Part shown: positions 33,543-45,254 of the stretch, piece after piece
How positions within the stretch are numbered: position 1 is the stretch's first letter
How the letters are laid out: the number at the start of each line of letters is the position of its first letter
Assembly: GCA_027943335.1 (NCBI GenBank)
Contig: BSBK01000763.1
Location: 371,501 to 435,500, forward strand
Source: Chamaecyparis obtusa
Lineage: Eukaryota > Streptophyta > Pinopsida > Cupressales > Cupressaceae
DNA length: 64,000 nucleotides
Reading direction: 5' to 3'
Position numbers and translations under genes: made by a program
The notes under the pieces: model-generated
Database searches by the model: none
The model's input: the letters and a program-made list of their open reading frames with translations, nothing else
What the model was told of the DNA's origin: nothing

Positions 33543-35854
33543 ATGGCCTAGCAAGTAGCAGTTCTGATTCACAGGCATCAATTTGAGCGCTCCCGGTTGC
33601 ACAACCGGCCTCCACAGTATGGTGCCTCGGTATGTTTTTAGAAAAACTTGCCCATTTTTTGAGTCATTATGAGCATTTAATGCATTTTAAAACAAGTTTC
33701 AAAAATTTTAAATTTTCAAATTTTAAACTTAGGTGAAAAGTCGTGCGATACTTTACAAGTATCACACCCTTTGAGAGTATCTATCGCATGATACTTCGTA
33801 GGTCCATATAGTATCGCATTGGTATGTAAGCCAGTATCACACAATAATTGGTGAACTATCACACAATCCTATGCAAAGTATCGCTCAATACTTTAGCAAA
33901 AAATAGTATTGCCCAGTGTAAAATTTTGACATGTTTTAGTGTTTTTGAGCAAAATGACATGGGTCTAGACAATGTTTACTTTTTAAGATGTTTTGTAGTA
34001 ATTTTTAGACATCCATCATGATATGTGCTGATATCTGGCTGGGGTTAATGGTTTGTAGGAAGTCTTTTCGGTGCTACTCATTAGAGCACCGAAGGTGACG
34101 GGGTTATGATTTGTCCGAGAACTGGATGATTCGGGCAAGGTAGATCTGAGGGCTATGGGCTTCGGGTACTTGCTATAGTTACCCTACATTCGGGTGGACC
34201 ATGGATTGTTGACTGCACTAGTCGAGAGATGACATAGAAAGCAAAACACCTTCTATCTTCCTACTGGAGAGGCATTGATCACACTAGAGGATGTCTATCA
34301 GATTCTCTGAGTGCCTAGCCATGGTGATCCTATAAGTATAATCATGTTTGTAGATAGTCATAAATGCAAAGTTTCCATATAATAGAAACTAACATGATTG
34401 TTTGATGACAGGTATACCACGATCAGGATGCTACCGAGGGATGGCAGGCCATCCAGGGCATGTTCTAGGATGTCACCATTATAGATAGACATGTTAGCTG
34501 GGATCAATTGATGGATGATTTTGGTAGGGACTTCCCAGTACCTTGCATTGTTGCTTCTATTATTGCACATGCCCTTATCACTGACAGGAGTCAGAAGGGT
34601 TTTCCACTAGGATGGGACAGGTTGTTAGTGGATCTAGTAGCACACCCACATCAAATGGCATGGGGCCCGACCATACTAGCAGACATGTACCACGAGTTAC
34701 ATGAGATTGTCTATCATGACAGTAGGACATGGGCATGTGGTGCTATCTTAGCATAGGTTTGGGCATGGGAGCACATCATTGTGGTGCACCCTTGAGTACA
34801 GCTGAGGGAGAGGAGACATCCCTTCATTTATAGGTATATAGGGTTCTTGTCACAGCCTCATAGCGGGGATGTGACATACTATAGGAGGATACTGGATGAG
34901 CTGACTTCATTCCAGTGGAGGCCATACATGGCTGTGGAGGTATGGAGAGATGTAGAGGATGAGCTTAGTTATATGCTATGTAGCTAGGCATTGGTAGGTT
35001 GACATATAGAGATCATGGAGAGGTTTGTGATTAACTAGGTATGGAGGTAGTTTGGGCGGTAGCAGCGAGTATCCACTGAGATGACTACATACACCCAGGC
35101 TAGGGATGAGGAGGGTCAAGGTTGGCTGCCAATGCTGGATTACTAGTAGGCAGTATAAGATACAACTGTGATTTAGAGAGAGCCCTGGGACTATCTCCCA
35201 GACATGGTAGATGCAGGGGCTAATGCAGCCTACAAAGAAGAGTGGTGGAGGGTTCCATTCCATCAATTCACAGTTCCAAATGCACATCCAGCAACTTAGG
35301 GGGATGATGATGATGACAATGAGGATGGAGGAGATGGTGGAGGGAGAGGGAGAGGGAGAGTGAGGGAGACAGGGGAGGGCTCTCGATTAGGTGGCCGAAA
35401 ATGGTCATGGGGATGGAGCTCTACTGATGAGAGTGAGGATGCGGTGAGATCAGTTCACCAATAGGTAGAGGCTAGGTAGGATCAACCTGCAGGAGGAGAG
35501 GACCTAAGAGCCAGGATATAGGCTCTAGAGATAGAGATGCAACAACTTAGGATCATGATAGCTATTAGAGAGTAGTAGTTGAATGATCTGAGGGTGGAGA
35601 GAGATCAACAACTATCTGATCTCAGAGTAGAGATAGCATGCCAGGAGAGGGCAGCATAGGTAGATGCACTAGAGATTTGATGGGAGGTAGCGAGAGCTAC
35701 GTACTATCATGGGCTCTATCTTTAGGCTATTCTAGAGGGTTAGAGAGCATGAGCATACTCTCAGAGGGTAGGGATGTCAGATATGGTACCAGACAGGGCA
35801 ACGACACCACCTCCTCCTCCACCAGCTCCACATGATGGTGCTAGCGAGTCCTAG
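33543..35854 (+). pseudogene. Antisense plant-mobile-domain (MAIN-like) gene in Tat-1
   Basis: Three probable exons on the + strand. Exon 1 (33,543-33,629) starts MA and reads LIHRHQFERSRLHNRPPQYG. Exon 2 (34,059-34,335) holds the family signature FYLPTGEALITLEDVYQIL before VPSHGDP. Exon 3 (34,412-35,854) holds GPTILADMYHELHE and further W-rich blocks, then an acidic and RGRGR stretch, a helical segment and a proline run. Introns have GT...AG ends; the second donor is one base out of frame. Exon 3 keeps one frame for 480 codons but has about 23 internal stops. Plant mobile domain proteins act in gene and transposon silencing, and antisense copies are known from Tat-group elements. This copy is a pseudogene; the domain call is firm. 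Confidence 0.85.
33630..34058 (+). other. Probable intron 1 of the PMD gene, with GATACTT-type repeats
   Basis: GTATGTTTTT at the 5' edge and TTTGTAG at the 3' edge fit plant splice sites. The interior at 33,738-33,925 has many short copies of GATACTT, TATCGCA and TATCACAC in both orientations, a motif also found in the Tat-1 5' leader. Confidence 0.6.
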
Positions 35855-37483
35855 GTTTAGGGCTTAGGTTTTAGATGTTTTGGACATATCTTGAGACTTT
35901 GATCCAGATTTTGGGATCTCATATTGTATATTGTATCATGACATTTATATATGAGATTTATTGGATTTGCGATATATCTTGTGTGTTTGTCTCACTTGTG
36001 ATGGATGTATCAATTTTTATATTGTCTTGTCATATTGCTCAAAATGTATGGTATAAATGCTCATGTTTATTCTCTCTCATAGATGTATGTTTAATTTTCA
36101 TGTGTATGATATAGACTCATGTTTCTAAAAATGATCTCTTTTAAGATATAGATATGATGATAAGATTAACCCCTTGTGATGATAGGAACAGAACGTGATG
36201 TGAAAGACAAGGAGCAAAAGACATGATCAAGAATAGGAAAGGTGAGTGCAGTTGACTGACTAGTCCATGAAAGATAAAGGGAGAGCTCTCTCCATATGCA
36301 AAGTGAAAAAACTAATCTAACATGAACCTAAGAATGCAAGCTACTATGAAAAGTGGTTGACTTGCAAGGTCACAATGCCAATAGACATTTAATAATCATC
36401 ATCAAGTTTATTTATAGCATTGTAAAATCATACAATACACACTAGTATGAGTATGGGTATATGAATATGATCTATATTAGATAGAATGTGGAAATCCCAC
36501 CTAGGCACCAAAGACATGTAGGTCACGATGACTAGTGTAGTGAGATTACCTAAGTTTTCTATAGCGAGATTATGCTTGCATCAAGACATAAGAAGGTCAA
36601 GATGGCTATAAGCATGCACTCGCATAAAATAGTCAAGGATAATACCTTGTAGATCCTAGGTGTCAAGTGGATCAAGCATAAATGCTAATGACAATTAGGA
36701 CCAACAAAATATACCCACAAGCAGAAAAAGCAATAAAACATGTCCTCATGCCCTCAGTCTTCTAGCTATGCATCATTGAAAACTTCTTAGGGAAAAGAAC
36801 ACTCATCAAAGAAATCATCATAGATAGCACACAAATAAAATAAAGTCAAATAAGTCTCAGCAAGTCGAGTGTTTAAGTGCGTGTGTGTAGGTCATAGAAT
36901 CAATCTTTGAGTATCACATCTGCTAGTGGGAGATACAATATCATGCTAGACTATGGGTAAGATACCTGATAAGTGTTGAGAAACACTTGACACTAGAGTG
37001 GTGTTGAAAAAACACTGTTTGGGTGGTGTTGAAAAAAACACCATTTGCAAGATGTCCTAAAGACCAACGCATCCTAGAGACCAAAGCTAACACAGTTATG
37101 CCCCCTAGACAAAGACAAAGACCAATTCCAAACCAAGGCAACAAGGTCAAGGCATGATGGAGAGAGGCTGTGTCGAGAGCGCATGTGAAAAGACAAGGGT
37201 GCAAAGGCCTCAGGTAGCACTTGTTTCCAGGTTTTCACCACTTGGATAGATTTTTGATTTTTTCAATTTTTTTGTATTTTTGCTACCAAGGCGCCTGTTT
37301 CCAAGTTTTCACCAAGGCACTTTTTCTATTTTTTTGAATTTTTTGCTTTTTTTTCTTTTTTTGTATTTTTTTAGGACTTTATATGCTTTTTAGGATTTTT
37401 TCAGCATCATATATGAATTTTTTGGAATTTTTTTTCAGGATCAATAAATATGTACAAAGGATGCCCCCCAGACAAAATAGGCA
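35855..37483. other. Tat-1 region between PMD gene end and integrase
   Basis: No gene is seen. T-rich tracts fill 37,240-37,440 (A-rich in the element sense). Around 36,975-37,045, AAACACTTGACACTAG is followed by repeated GGTGTTGAAAAAACAC units that can pair. A polyadenylation signal for the antisense gene could lie in 35,860-36,120, but none stands out. Confidence 0.5.
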
Positions 37484-37957
37484 TCATGGATAGAACTTCT
37501 TCAGGTGCAAGACATTGATAGGATCAGGGAGCTGTTCTCCCTTTTCATAAGATAGTAAGTAAGCACCTATACCAAAAGCAACAATAATAATGTATGGTCC
37601 AAGCCAATTAGGTTCAAACTTCCCTTTTTGTTCTCTATTTTGTTGGTTCTTAGGGTTTTCTTGTAGGACAAGATCCCCCACTTGAAATTCTCTAGGGTGA
37701 ACCTTCTTGTTGAATTCTTTGGACATACACTTTTGGTAGACTCTCATGTGATCAAAAGATGCTTTAAACTTTTCATCTAGAAGTTCTAGTTCTTGTAACC
37801 TCATGGCACGATAGTCTTCATCTGTCACTAAACCTTTAAGGGAAACTCTAAGAGAAGGAATCTCCATTTCTAAAGGTAACACTACTTCAACACCATAAGT
37901 GAGGGTGAAAGGAGTAGCCCCTGTTGGAGTATGAATACTCATTCTATAGGCCCACAA
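37484..37957 (-). pseudogene. Tat-1 integrase C-terminal part
   Basis: 157 aa on the - strand, starting in the frame LWAYRMSIHTPTGATPF. This is the end of the catalytic core and the following domain, with F-VGDLVLQE and KFEPNWLGPY, typical of gypsy integrase before the end of pol. It ends LHLKKFYP and TAA. Between it and the next frame upstream, 37,958-38,086 still encodes the third catalytic Glu region (GNGQAEASN) after an in-frame TAG. Confidence 0.9.
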
Positions 37958-39025
37958 GGCCGAATTTATCTGTAGATGCCAATCTCTACCATTCTTGTGA
38001 ATTGTTCTATGAAGAATTTTAAGAATAGTTTTATTTGAAGCCTCTGCTTGTCCATTTCCCTGTGGGAAGTAAATGGAGGACCAATGCTATTTTATCTTGA
38101 ATTTCTTGGAGAGATGTTTAAGGTCCTTGTTTTTAAATTGATCCCCATTATCAGTGATTATCTCAGAAGGCACTCCATACCGACAGATGATATGATTTAA
38201 AATAAACAAAGAAACTATCTTTCCGGAGGCAACAGAAAGTGGGATAGCTTCTACCCATTTGGTAAAGTAATCAGTAGCAATGATAATGAATTTGTGTCCA
38301 CCTGATGAGTTGGGATGAATCTGCCCAATAAGGTCAAAGGCCCAATGCTGAAATGGCCAATGAGAAATAGAAGGAATAAGCTCCCTGCCTGGAGCATGTA
38401 TCAGGTTTCCATGTTTCTGACACTTTTCACAAGATTTGGCAAAAGCTACTGCATCTGTCTGCATGGTAGGCCAATAGTACCCCGCCCTAAGCAACCGTCG
38501 GGCCATGGCAAGACCATTAGAATGTCTTCCATAAATGCCCTCATGAATATCAACTAACGCTTGGTTGGACTCATCCTTTTCTAAACACCTAAGAAGTGTC
38601 CCATCTAAACCCCTCCTATACAGATCACCAAAGATAAGGGTATGGTGAGAGGCATTATGAACAAGGTTTCTTCTTTCAGAATGATTGAAGGTTTTAGGAA
38701 TAGTACCATCATGAAGATATAAATAAATGGCACCATAGCGAGATGATTCATGGCTAACCAAGGTACAAATGACATGGCTTTCTAAGGAGTAAAAAATAGG
38801 GTAACGTAGCTCTTCCACTAGGAATTCATATTGGGATTCATGTTGTTCTAGCTGAAGAAGTGAAGCCAATATAGCTATAGCATCGACTGCTTTGTTCTCT
38901 GCTTGAGGGATTTGTTGAAATGTAACAAAAGTGAAATATCGGTGCAATGAATCAACCATTTGCTTATAGGGTACCAATTTTTCATCTTTAGTTTGGTATT
39001 CTTCATTAACTTGGTTGACTATCAA
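37958..39025 (-). pseudogene. Tat-1 integrase zinc finger and core, with end of second RNase H
   Basis: The first 60 residues finish the upstream RNase H domain (QIPQAENKAVDAIA with its last Asp). The integrase zinc-binding segment is H-x(n)-H then CEKCQKHG, with GYYWPTM before it. The core shows HWAFDLIGQI (first Asp) and EIITDNGDQF (second Asp). The frame stops with TAG after KKFKIK at about 38,085, and the rest continues downstream. The enzyme would insert the cDNA into the chromosome. Upstream, a TAA at about 39,024 separates it from the RNase H frame where CAA is expected. Confidence 0.9.
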
Positions 39026-39721
39026 TTACGAATCCCCATAAATATGAAGTTCTATAATTCCCCACTCTATAGCCATTTTCAATCCATTTGTCAAGGCCTC
39101 ATATTCAACAATGTTGTTTGTGCATGGGAACAATAACTTATAGGACTTAGGAATAGTATACCCATGAGGAGAGACAAACAACACTCTAGCTCCTAAACCA
39201 TTGTGCATGAAAGAGCCATCAAAGAACACCTTCCATGTTCTTGTAGTAATATACATGATATGCTTGTTTGGAAATTCAACTTGAATGGGCATACTATCTT
39301 GAATGGGAAAATCAGCTAGTTGATCACCGATAGCTTGTCCTTTTATGGCTTTACGCTCAACATACTCAATGTCAAATTCTAAAAGAATCATCATCCATTT
39401 AGCAAGTCTACCCATGAGAGTAGCCTTACCAAGAAAGTATTTTAGAGGATCAATTTTGGCTATGAGGTGTATTGTATGTGCAAGCATGTAATGTTGCAAC
39501 TTTTGGGAAGCAAACACCACCGCAAGACAAGATTTTTCAATACTAGTGTAGTTGACCTCATATGAAACAAGTGTTCGGCTGATGTAATATATGGCTCTTT
39601 CTTTTCCAGTATCATCAAGTTGAGCCAATAATGCCCCCAGGGAAGATTATGTTGCTGAGACATATAATATAAGTGGTTTTCCTAGGATAGGAGGCATTAA
39701 GATTGGAGGATTAGCCAAGTA
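39026..39721 (-). pseudogene. Tat-1 RNase H and second (archaeal-type) RNase H
   Basis: The frame 39,628-39,026 carries the usual gypsy RNase H (SRTLVSYEVNYTSIEKSCLA, then LMGRLAKWMMILLEFDIEY). It is followed by a second RNase H with WKVFFDGSFMHNGLGA and NNIVEYEALTNGL. A tandem second RNase H is the hallmark of the Tat group. Two stops frame it: TAA at about 39,642, where Q is expected, and TAA at about 39,024 after IYGDS, where the family has Q. Both fit a single C to T change. Confidence 0.9.
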
Positions 39722-40549
39722 CTATTTGATTTGATCCATGCTTTGCTGACATTCCTCATTCCAGACACATTTAACCCCTTTATGCAAAGTCTTATTAAAG
39801 GGTTGAGCTCTATCAGCCTGTTGTGAAATAAACCTCTGTATAGACTGAAGGCATCCTTGAAGACTCCTCATTTGACTGATGTTTGTGGGAGGTGACATAT
39901 CCATTATTGTTTGAACTTTTTCTGGGTCCACCTCTATTCCTTTAGCTGAAATGATAAATCCTAAGAGTTTGCCAGAGGTAACTCCAAATGCACACTTTTT
40001 TGGATTTAATCTAAGTTGAAACTGGTCCATATGATCTAGAATTACTTCCAAATCGGCAAGGTGTGTATCCCTTTTCTTAGATTTTGCCAAGGTGTCATCC
40101 ACATAGTCTTCCATGTTCTTATGCATCATGTCATGGAAAATAGTAGTCATAGCTCTTTGATATGTAGCTCTGACATTTTTTAATCCAAATGGCATGATGT
40201 TCCAGCAATAGGTTCCCCATGCACAAGTGAATGTAGTTTTCTCTTGGTCTTCAGGAGCTATTTTGATTTGATTATACCCAGAAAAGCCATCCATCAAAGA
40301 ATAGATCTCATAGCCCGCGGTCATGTCCACTATCATGTCTATGTTTGGAAGAGGAAAATCATCCTTTGGGAATGCTTTATTAAGATCTCTAAAGTCTGTG
40401 CAAACATGAATGGACTTGTCATGTTTTGAAACTAGTACAATATTGGATATCCATTCAACATAATGAATGGCTCTTATAAATCTTGCACTGATGAGCTTCT
40501 CTAATTTAGCTTTGACAAGGAGAGCTATGTGAGGATGCATTTTCCTCAA
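39722..40549 (-). pseudogene. Tat-1 reverse transcriptase
   Basis: 275 aa on the - strand. The finger region has HVCTDFRDLNKAFPKDDFPL, the palm has MDGFSGYNQI and the active site YVDD at residues 149-152, followed by K-CAFGV and LGFIISAKGIEVDP. This is a well preserved gypsy RT that copies element RNA into DNA. A TAG upstream in KPVK-x-KLRKMHP, probably from Q, sets the apparent start; the true polyprotein starts further up. It ends at TAA in a spacer of about 90 bases before RNase H. Confidence 0.93.
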
Positions 40550-42309
40550 TTTCTATTTTACTGGTTTGATTCCTGGAGCTATGGAAAAATGATGCATAAT
40601 GAGACTAGTGTCCAATCCTGGCATGTCTGAGTAAGTCCAAGCAAAATTAATTTTCTTTCTTTGTAGGAACTTGGTATATGCCTCTTTTTCTTATGTTGAT
40701 AGAGACCAAGCTAAATGCATAATTTGTGGAGCCTCTGGTGTATTCAGATTAACTGGCTGTGTAGGCTCAACAAGTACTGAAGACCTATCCTAAAAATAGC
40801 TTGGAAGATGATCAAGTACCTCATCCTTAAGTGCCTCAGAGAGGTTTTCACCCTCGGATACGTCCTTTATTTTTTATTTTTTAGGTTCTGATATCGCCAC
40901 ATAGTGGTTTTTGCCATCAGAACTCTTATTCTTTTTTTCTTTCCTTTTCATTTTGCAACTAATGTACTTGATATCTGGTTTAGTCATACTTGTAGTTGGT
41001 TCACTGGTGGAAGAGACTACAGGTTCAAGGGCATTCAGGTAGCATGCTATTTCATAGTCATTTTGAAAGGTTAGGAGTTGAGGCTCTTGATAGCACTGAG
41101 ACCAATAAATTAAGTGAGGATTGGCAAGGGGTAGGTCAATGACTGGTTCAATATTGTGTATGCGAATGGCATCATCTTTGGTGATTACAGAGTTAGGATC
41201 CGTCAAGTATCCCTCTAAGGTACCCAAATCAGGACTTATCCTACTAAACAAAGCATCATCCACTAAAGCGACTTGTGGATTCCAATCTTCTAATCCTACA
41301 CTAGACTCATTAGCTACCTCAGATTGGGAACTATATGTATAGACAACAAAAATGTCCATATCAACTATAGAACAATCAGAAAGAGTCTCCCACTCATACT
41401 CATGTGAGTCCGTATCTGAATCTCGATTGGGATGTTTACACCAACCATATTTTTTAGGCCTTGAGGTAGAAGCTTTGATGTCACCGAGGGTAACACCCTC
41501 TTGAATGCCATTTGTGTATTGAATAAGATCCTCAACATGATCTTCAATAGTGGATTGTTCTTGTTCTAGTTCTAAAACTGTTGGATTGTCAACTATAGTA
41601 TCTAAATCTCCCCAAAGGAGATTGGTGGAAGGGACCCAATCTTCACACCTATCTTGTTGATTTTGCAAATTGGGTATGTATTCATCATCACTATCTGTCA
41701 CAGCTAGGATAGGGGTAACTTTCTTGTTCTGAATTTCAAAACCTAGACCAACTGTTGTCTTAGATCTGCATCCAAAAAGAGCATGATTGAGTGGTTCAGC
41801 CTTAGCATCTAGTCTATGACTGAGAGGACCATGACCTGGGTAACCCATATTTTTGATCAAAGTATATCCTCTCCCATAAGTCTTAGGAGATGGAGAAAAA
41901 TTTTCATCGTGCTTGTATTTTTCCTCTTTGTAAATCCAGTCTCTAACAACCACTTCCTCTTTTTCATCCTGAATGGGTATTGAAGACTCTACAAATGTAT
42001 CAAATAGAGTCATTGCTGAGGACGAGGGATGCATCTCCTGTGAAGGTTTACCATAGGACCTAGGTGAAACTAGTAGCTTTGTGAAGGAGTCAATGTGATA
42101 ACCACCCATACCAAGGTCTATGGTTTTGAACTTATTCTGACATTGTACCAAAGTTGCATCAAAATTTTTTGCTTCCTGATTAAGAGGAACATGGGTTCCT
42201 ATTGAAATTGCATTAATAGATAGTGTGCTATCCCCGAGTATACAAACTTATACTCCATTATAGGGGAACTTGACACATTGGTGGTAGGTGGATGACACCG
42301 CTTTGCATG
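40550..42309 (-). pseudogene. Tat-1 protease to RT linker, acidic
   Basis: The frame 42,151-40,874 (425 aa) is rich in D, E, S and N and ends in a lysine-rich segment. It lies between protease and RT, where Tat elements carry a long variable linker. It contains GRGYTLIKNMGYPGHGPL, a G-patch-like pattern often seen before RT in such polyproteins. Stretches 40,550-40,873 and 42,152-42,309 continue the same region with stops. No enzymatic motif is seen. Confidence 0.7.
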
Positions 42310-42891
42310 TCATTGGATCCACAGTCTACCAAGAAGAATATTATAGGCTAAAGGACTAGCATCAACAATTTGGAACAAGATGTCCTTTTCAATGGGGCCA
42401 ATCTTGACAGGAAGGATGGCCAAGCCTTTGGAGCTTCTCTCTGCCTCATCATAGGATTTGATGGTTATTTTCTTGTGAGTATCAATAACTTGCTCTGAGT
42501 AACCCAGTATTTTCAACAAACTCAAGGAACAAATATTGAGCCCAGCACCCCCATCAATCAACACACACCTGACATGGCTCTTGTGAATCATGACTTCAAT
42601 GTGGAGGGAAAGATTATCCAGATGGCTCAAGGCTTTGTCATCTTCTTCTAAGAATGTGAGGTAATGTGGGCTGGCAAGGTGATTTACCATGTTTTGGAAT
42701 TGATCAATGTCTATGTTGTTAGGGACATTGGTTGTACGCAAAGCATCTTCAAGGACATGCTTATGTCTAGGAGACAACTCTAGGAGCTCAAAAATTGAGA
42801 TTTGAGCTAGTGTTCTTTGTAACTGATCAACAAGATTGTAGCTCATTTCTGGATTGACTGCTGACTTGGTGGTGACATTCTTGGATGTCAC
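42310..42891 (-). pseudogene. Tat-1 aspartic protease
   Basis: 193 aa on the - strand. The catalytic motif is VLIDGGAGLNICSLSLL with Asp at residue 113; D-G-G-A is the usual Tat form. It ends AYNILLGRLWIQ, the conserved LGR-W block of gypsy proteases. It would process the Gag-Pol polyprotein. The active-site residues are intact, unlike the proteases of Gypsy-1 and Copia-3. A stop at about 42,909 separates it from gag. Confidence 0.9.
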
Positions 42892-42909
42892 TTGCTTTGG
42901 TTTGCCAGG

Positions 42910-43653
42910 CTAGTTAGAATTAGGACCTCTAATGACCATAGGACCTTGACCTTGGCTTCTGGTGACAACATTAAGAGCTTGGGATGACCTTTGAAAGTGA
43001 GGACCTCTAAGCACCACCACAGGTTCTTCATCAAACATAGAAGGAGAGTCCACATAATGACTATAAGAATCTTTATTTTGCATCATGTTCACATTTTCAT
43101 CCACAACTTCAAGCATATTGATAATATTCTCTGCAAATGTATAGGTGTAGTTGATTGCAGCGTTGCCATCTTTGGGTTTAGAGGTTTCCCCCTTATCATA
43201 TTTAGGAAAAGGTTCCTTAAATGCTTTGTGATCTGCATTGGTTTTCAATCCATCAATCTCAAGCTTGCCATTTTCAATAAGATCTTGAATGAGATGTTTA
43301 AGTTTCCAACAGTGTTCTATGTCATGGCCAATGCCATTATGAAATATGCAGTAAGCTTTTTCATTCCACCAATATGGCTTAATGTCAGGTATGTGAAATT
43401 TTGCTGGATCTTGTGGTTGTGAAAGATTGTTATCAATAAGCATTTTGAAAACATCCTCATAAGAGTCCCCAAGCTTAGAGAATTGCCGCTTTTCCTTTTT
43501 GGGTTTGTCTTGATATCTTTGTTTATGCTCTTGTTGGTTAGAGGACGTGTTAAGCTTCATAGCTTGAACCACACTGGACAAATGAAGGACACCTTGATCC
43601 TTTGGTTGGGAAGAGTCAACAACTCCATCATTGACTACTTGCTTATTTTTATT
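42910..43653 (-). pseudogene. Tat-1 gag C-terminal part with zinc-binding motif
   Basis: The frame 43,581-42,910 (223 aa) has YCIFHNGIGHDIEHCWKLK, giving C78, H81, H86 and C91. This C-x2-H form is typical of Tat-group gag nucleocapsids. A basic QRYQDKPKKEKRQ run precedes it and a linker with VVLRGPHFQR follows, leading to the protease frame. Residues upstream to 43,653 continue in frame with a stop. Confidence 0.85.
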
Positions 43654-44471
43654 CTAGTGTGAGTTCTTGCTTTTGTCCTTATGAGAGTTGTTATTATTTT
43701 GACTATTGTTGTTGTTATTTTGTTTAGTCAAAATACCTTGCTCTTTTAAGACATCCTCTATTCTGCATGTGGTTTCAACCATGGTGTTGAATGAATCAAA
43801 GACCATCTTCCGAACCTCATACCACATCTCAGGTACTAAATTTATCACAATGATATCAATTCTCTCATGTTCAGGAATTGTCCTGGAATACCGGGAGCAT
43901 AATCATCTCCACCTTTGTAAACATGTAACAAAGGATTCCCCTTGATTTTGTTTCAAATTACATAAATCGAGCATGGTGACTGATCTTGATAAGTTGTAGG
44001 CAAAATGTTGCACAAATTTGTGGACCAGTTCTTTAAAAGTTTTGACGGGAGGGGTTATGTTGGTAAACCACTCCATAGCTTGACCTTTTAGACTCCTTGG
44101 GAATAATCTCATTATATAGGAATCTTCATGGTGAAATTCAAAACTAATGGTATGAAACTGACGCACATGATCATGTGGGTCACCATTACCGTCATATTTG
44201 TCATATTGGGAAATTTAATTTTCCTAGGAAAATCCATCATGCTCACACTCCTATCAAAAGGATTAGGACAAATAGAGTCAAGGTTGAAGGAAATCTTGGG
44301 AACCATCATTTTCTCAATCATTTTCTTGATTTGCTTAATTTCTTCTTCTTGTGAGGGGCTCTGTTTCTTGATTCTCCTATCCACATCAAAGTTATAAGGA
44401 AACCTTGCACCTTTATTAATCAAGTTCTCTAGGAACTTATCCTTATTTTGATCAAGGTACTTTTCCACATA
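43654..44471 (-). pseudogene. Tat-1 gag capsid core, frameshifted
   Basis: Frames 44,468-44,112, 44,166-43,903 and 43,848-43,654 overlap as frameshifted parts of one capsid. The core reads SYIMRLFPRSLKGQAMEWF then VHKFVQHFAYN, the Retrotrans_gag pattern. Upstream, SICPNPFDRSVSMMDFPRKI is the block that normally precedes D-G-x-G-D-P. Downstream is an asparagine-rich spacer (NNNNNSQNNNN) before the nucleocapsid. One shift lies near 44,150 and another near 43,890. Confidence 0.88.
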
Positions 44472-45254
44472 TTATTGGAATAGTGGTTCTTGTTGCATTC
44501 TCATAAAATCTTGATCATCAAAACTTGTATTACTTCCTCCATGTTGAGAGCCATGATGAGCTCGTTGGGAGGGTTGTCTTGAGTTCCTAGGAGGTGTTCT
44601 TCTCCTATGTTGTGAAATTCTTCTTCCTCTAGGACTAGGAGATCTTGAAGGAGTCCTTGACCACCTTCTACTTCTTGGGGTTCTTGAGGGAGTAGAGGGT
44701 GCAGAGTTGTTTCCACTGCTGGTACCCTTATTGTTGAATTGGGCATTAAGTTGTTGGGCTAGGAGCCTATCTTGTTCTTCTTGTACGACCCTTCTCTCTA
44801 TGTCCAACAAGGCTCATTGTTCCTCCTCTAGGAGCCTAAATTTTTCTTCTTTTGTAGCTTGTTCATTTAAGAAGGCTTTTTTTTCTCGCTCAATACTTTT
44901 TAGCCTCTCACTTGTATATCTTGAGGTTGTTTTTAGTGGAGAGCTTGGCCTTGAATGATTGAACAAGTTAGCTGCATTCACATGAGCATCGCAAGATTGG
45001 TTGTTTTGGTCTTCATGTTGTGACCATGCATCTTGATGAGCTTGTGCATAGTGTCTTTCAGCTTGTTGATGAGCATCCAGATATCTTGAGTTAATAGGAG
45101 GTGATTCAGGTTGATTGTCATCATTGAATGACATGTTACCCCTATGTCTCTGAAAAATGTCATCAAGAGTTTGATCTATTGCTTCTCTTTGTCTCCTAGT
45201 CAAAGTGTAGCTCATGTCCATATTTGATTGAGAGGATGGTAAAGAAGTACTCAA
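44472..45254 (-). pseudogene. Tat-1 gag N-terminal part
   Basis: Two joined frames: 45,254-44,814 (146 aa, starting MSTSLPSSQSNMDMSYTLTR) and 44,810-44,472 (112 aa), separated by a TGA where CGA (Arg) would fit. The first ends in a glutamate-rich helix probably forming a coiled coil (SIEREKKAFLNEQATKEEK). The second has an RS-like stretch (SRTPSRSPSPRGRR). A TAA, likely from CAA, ends it before the capsid frame. ATG at 45,254 is the best start: it opens the longest frame after the leader. Confidence 0.75.

Noticed and set aside
34976..35287. 103 aa - strand ORF
   Set aside because: It lies opposite exon 3 of the PMD gene and has no domain; the + strand frame fits the family.
42991..43422. 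143 aa + strand ORF
   Set aside because: It is a shadow of Tat-1 gag, whose zinc-binding motif is on the - strand.
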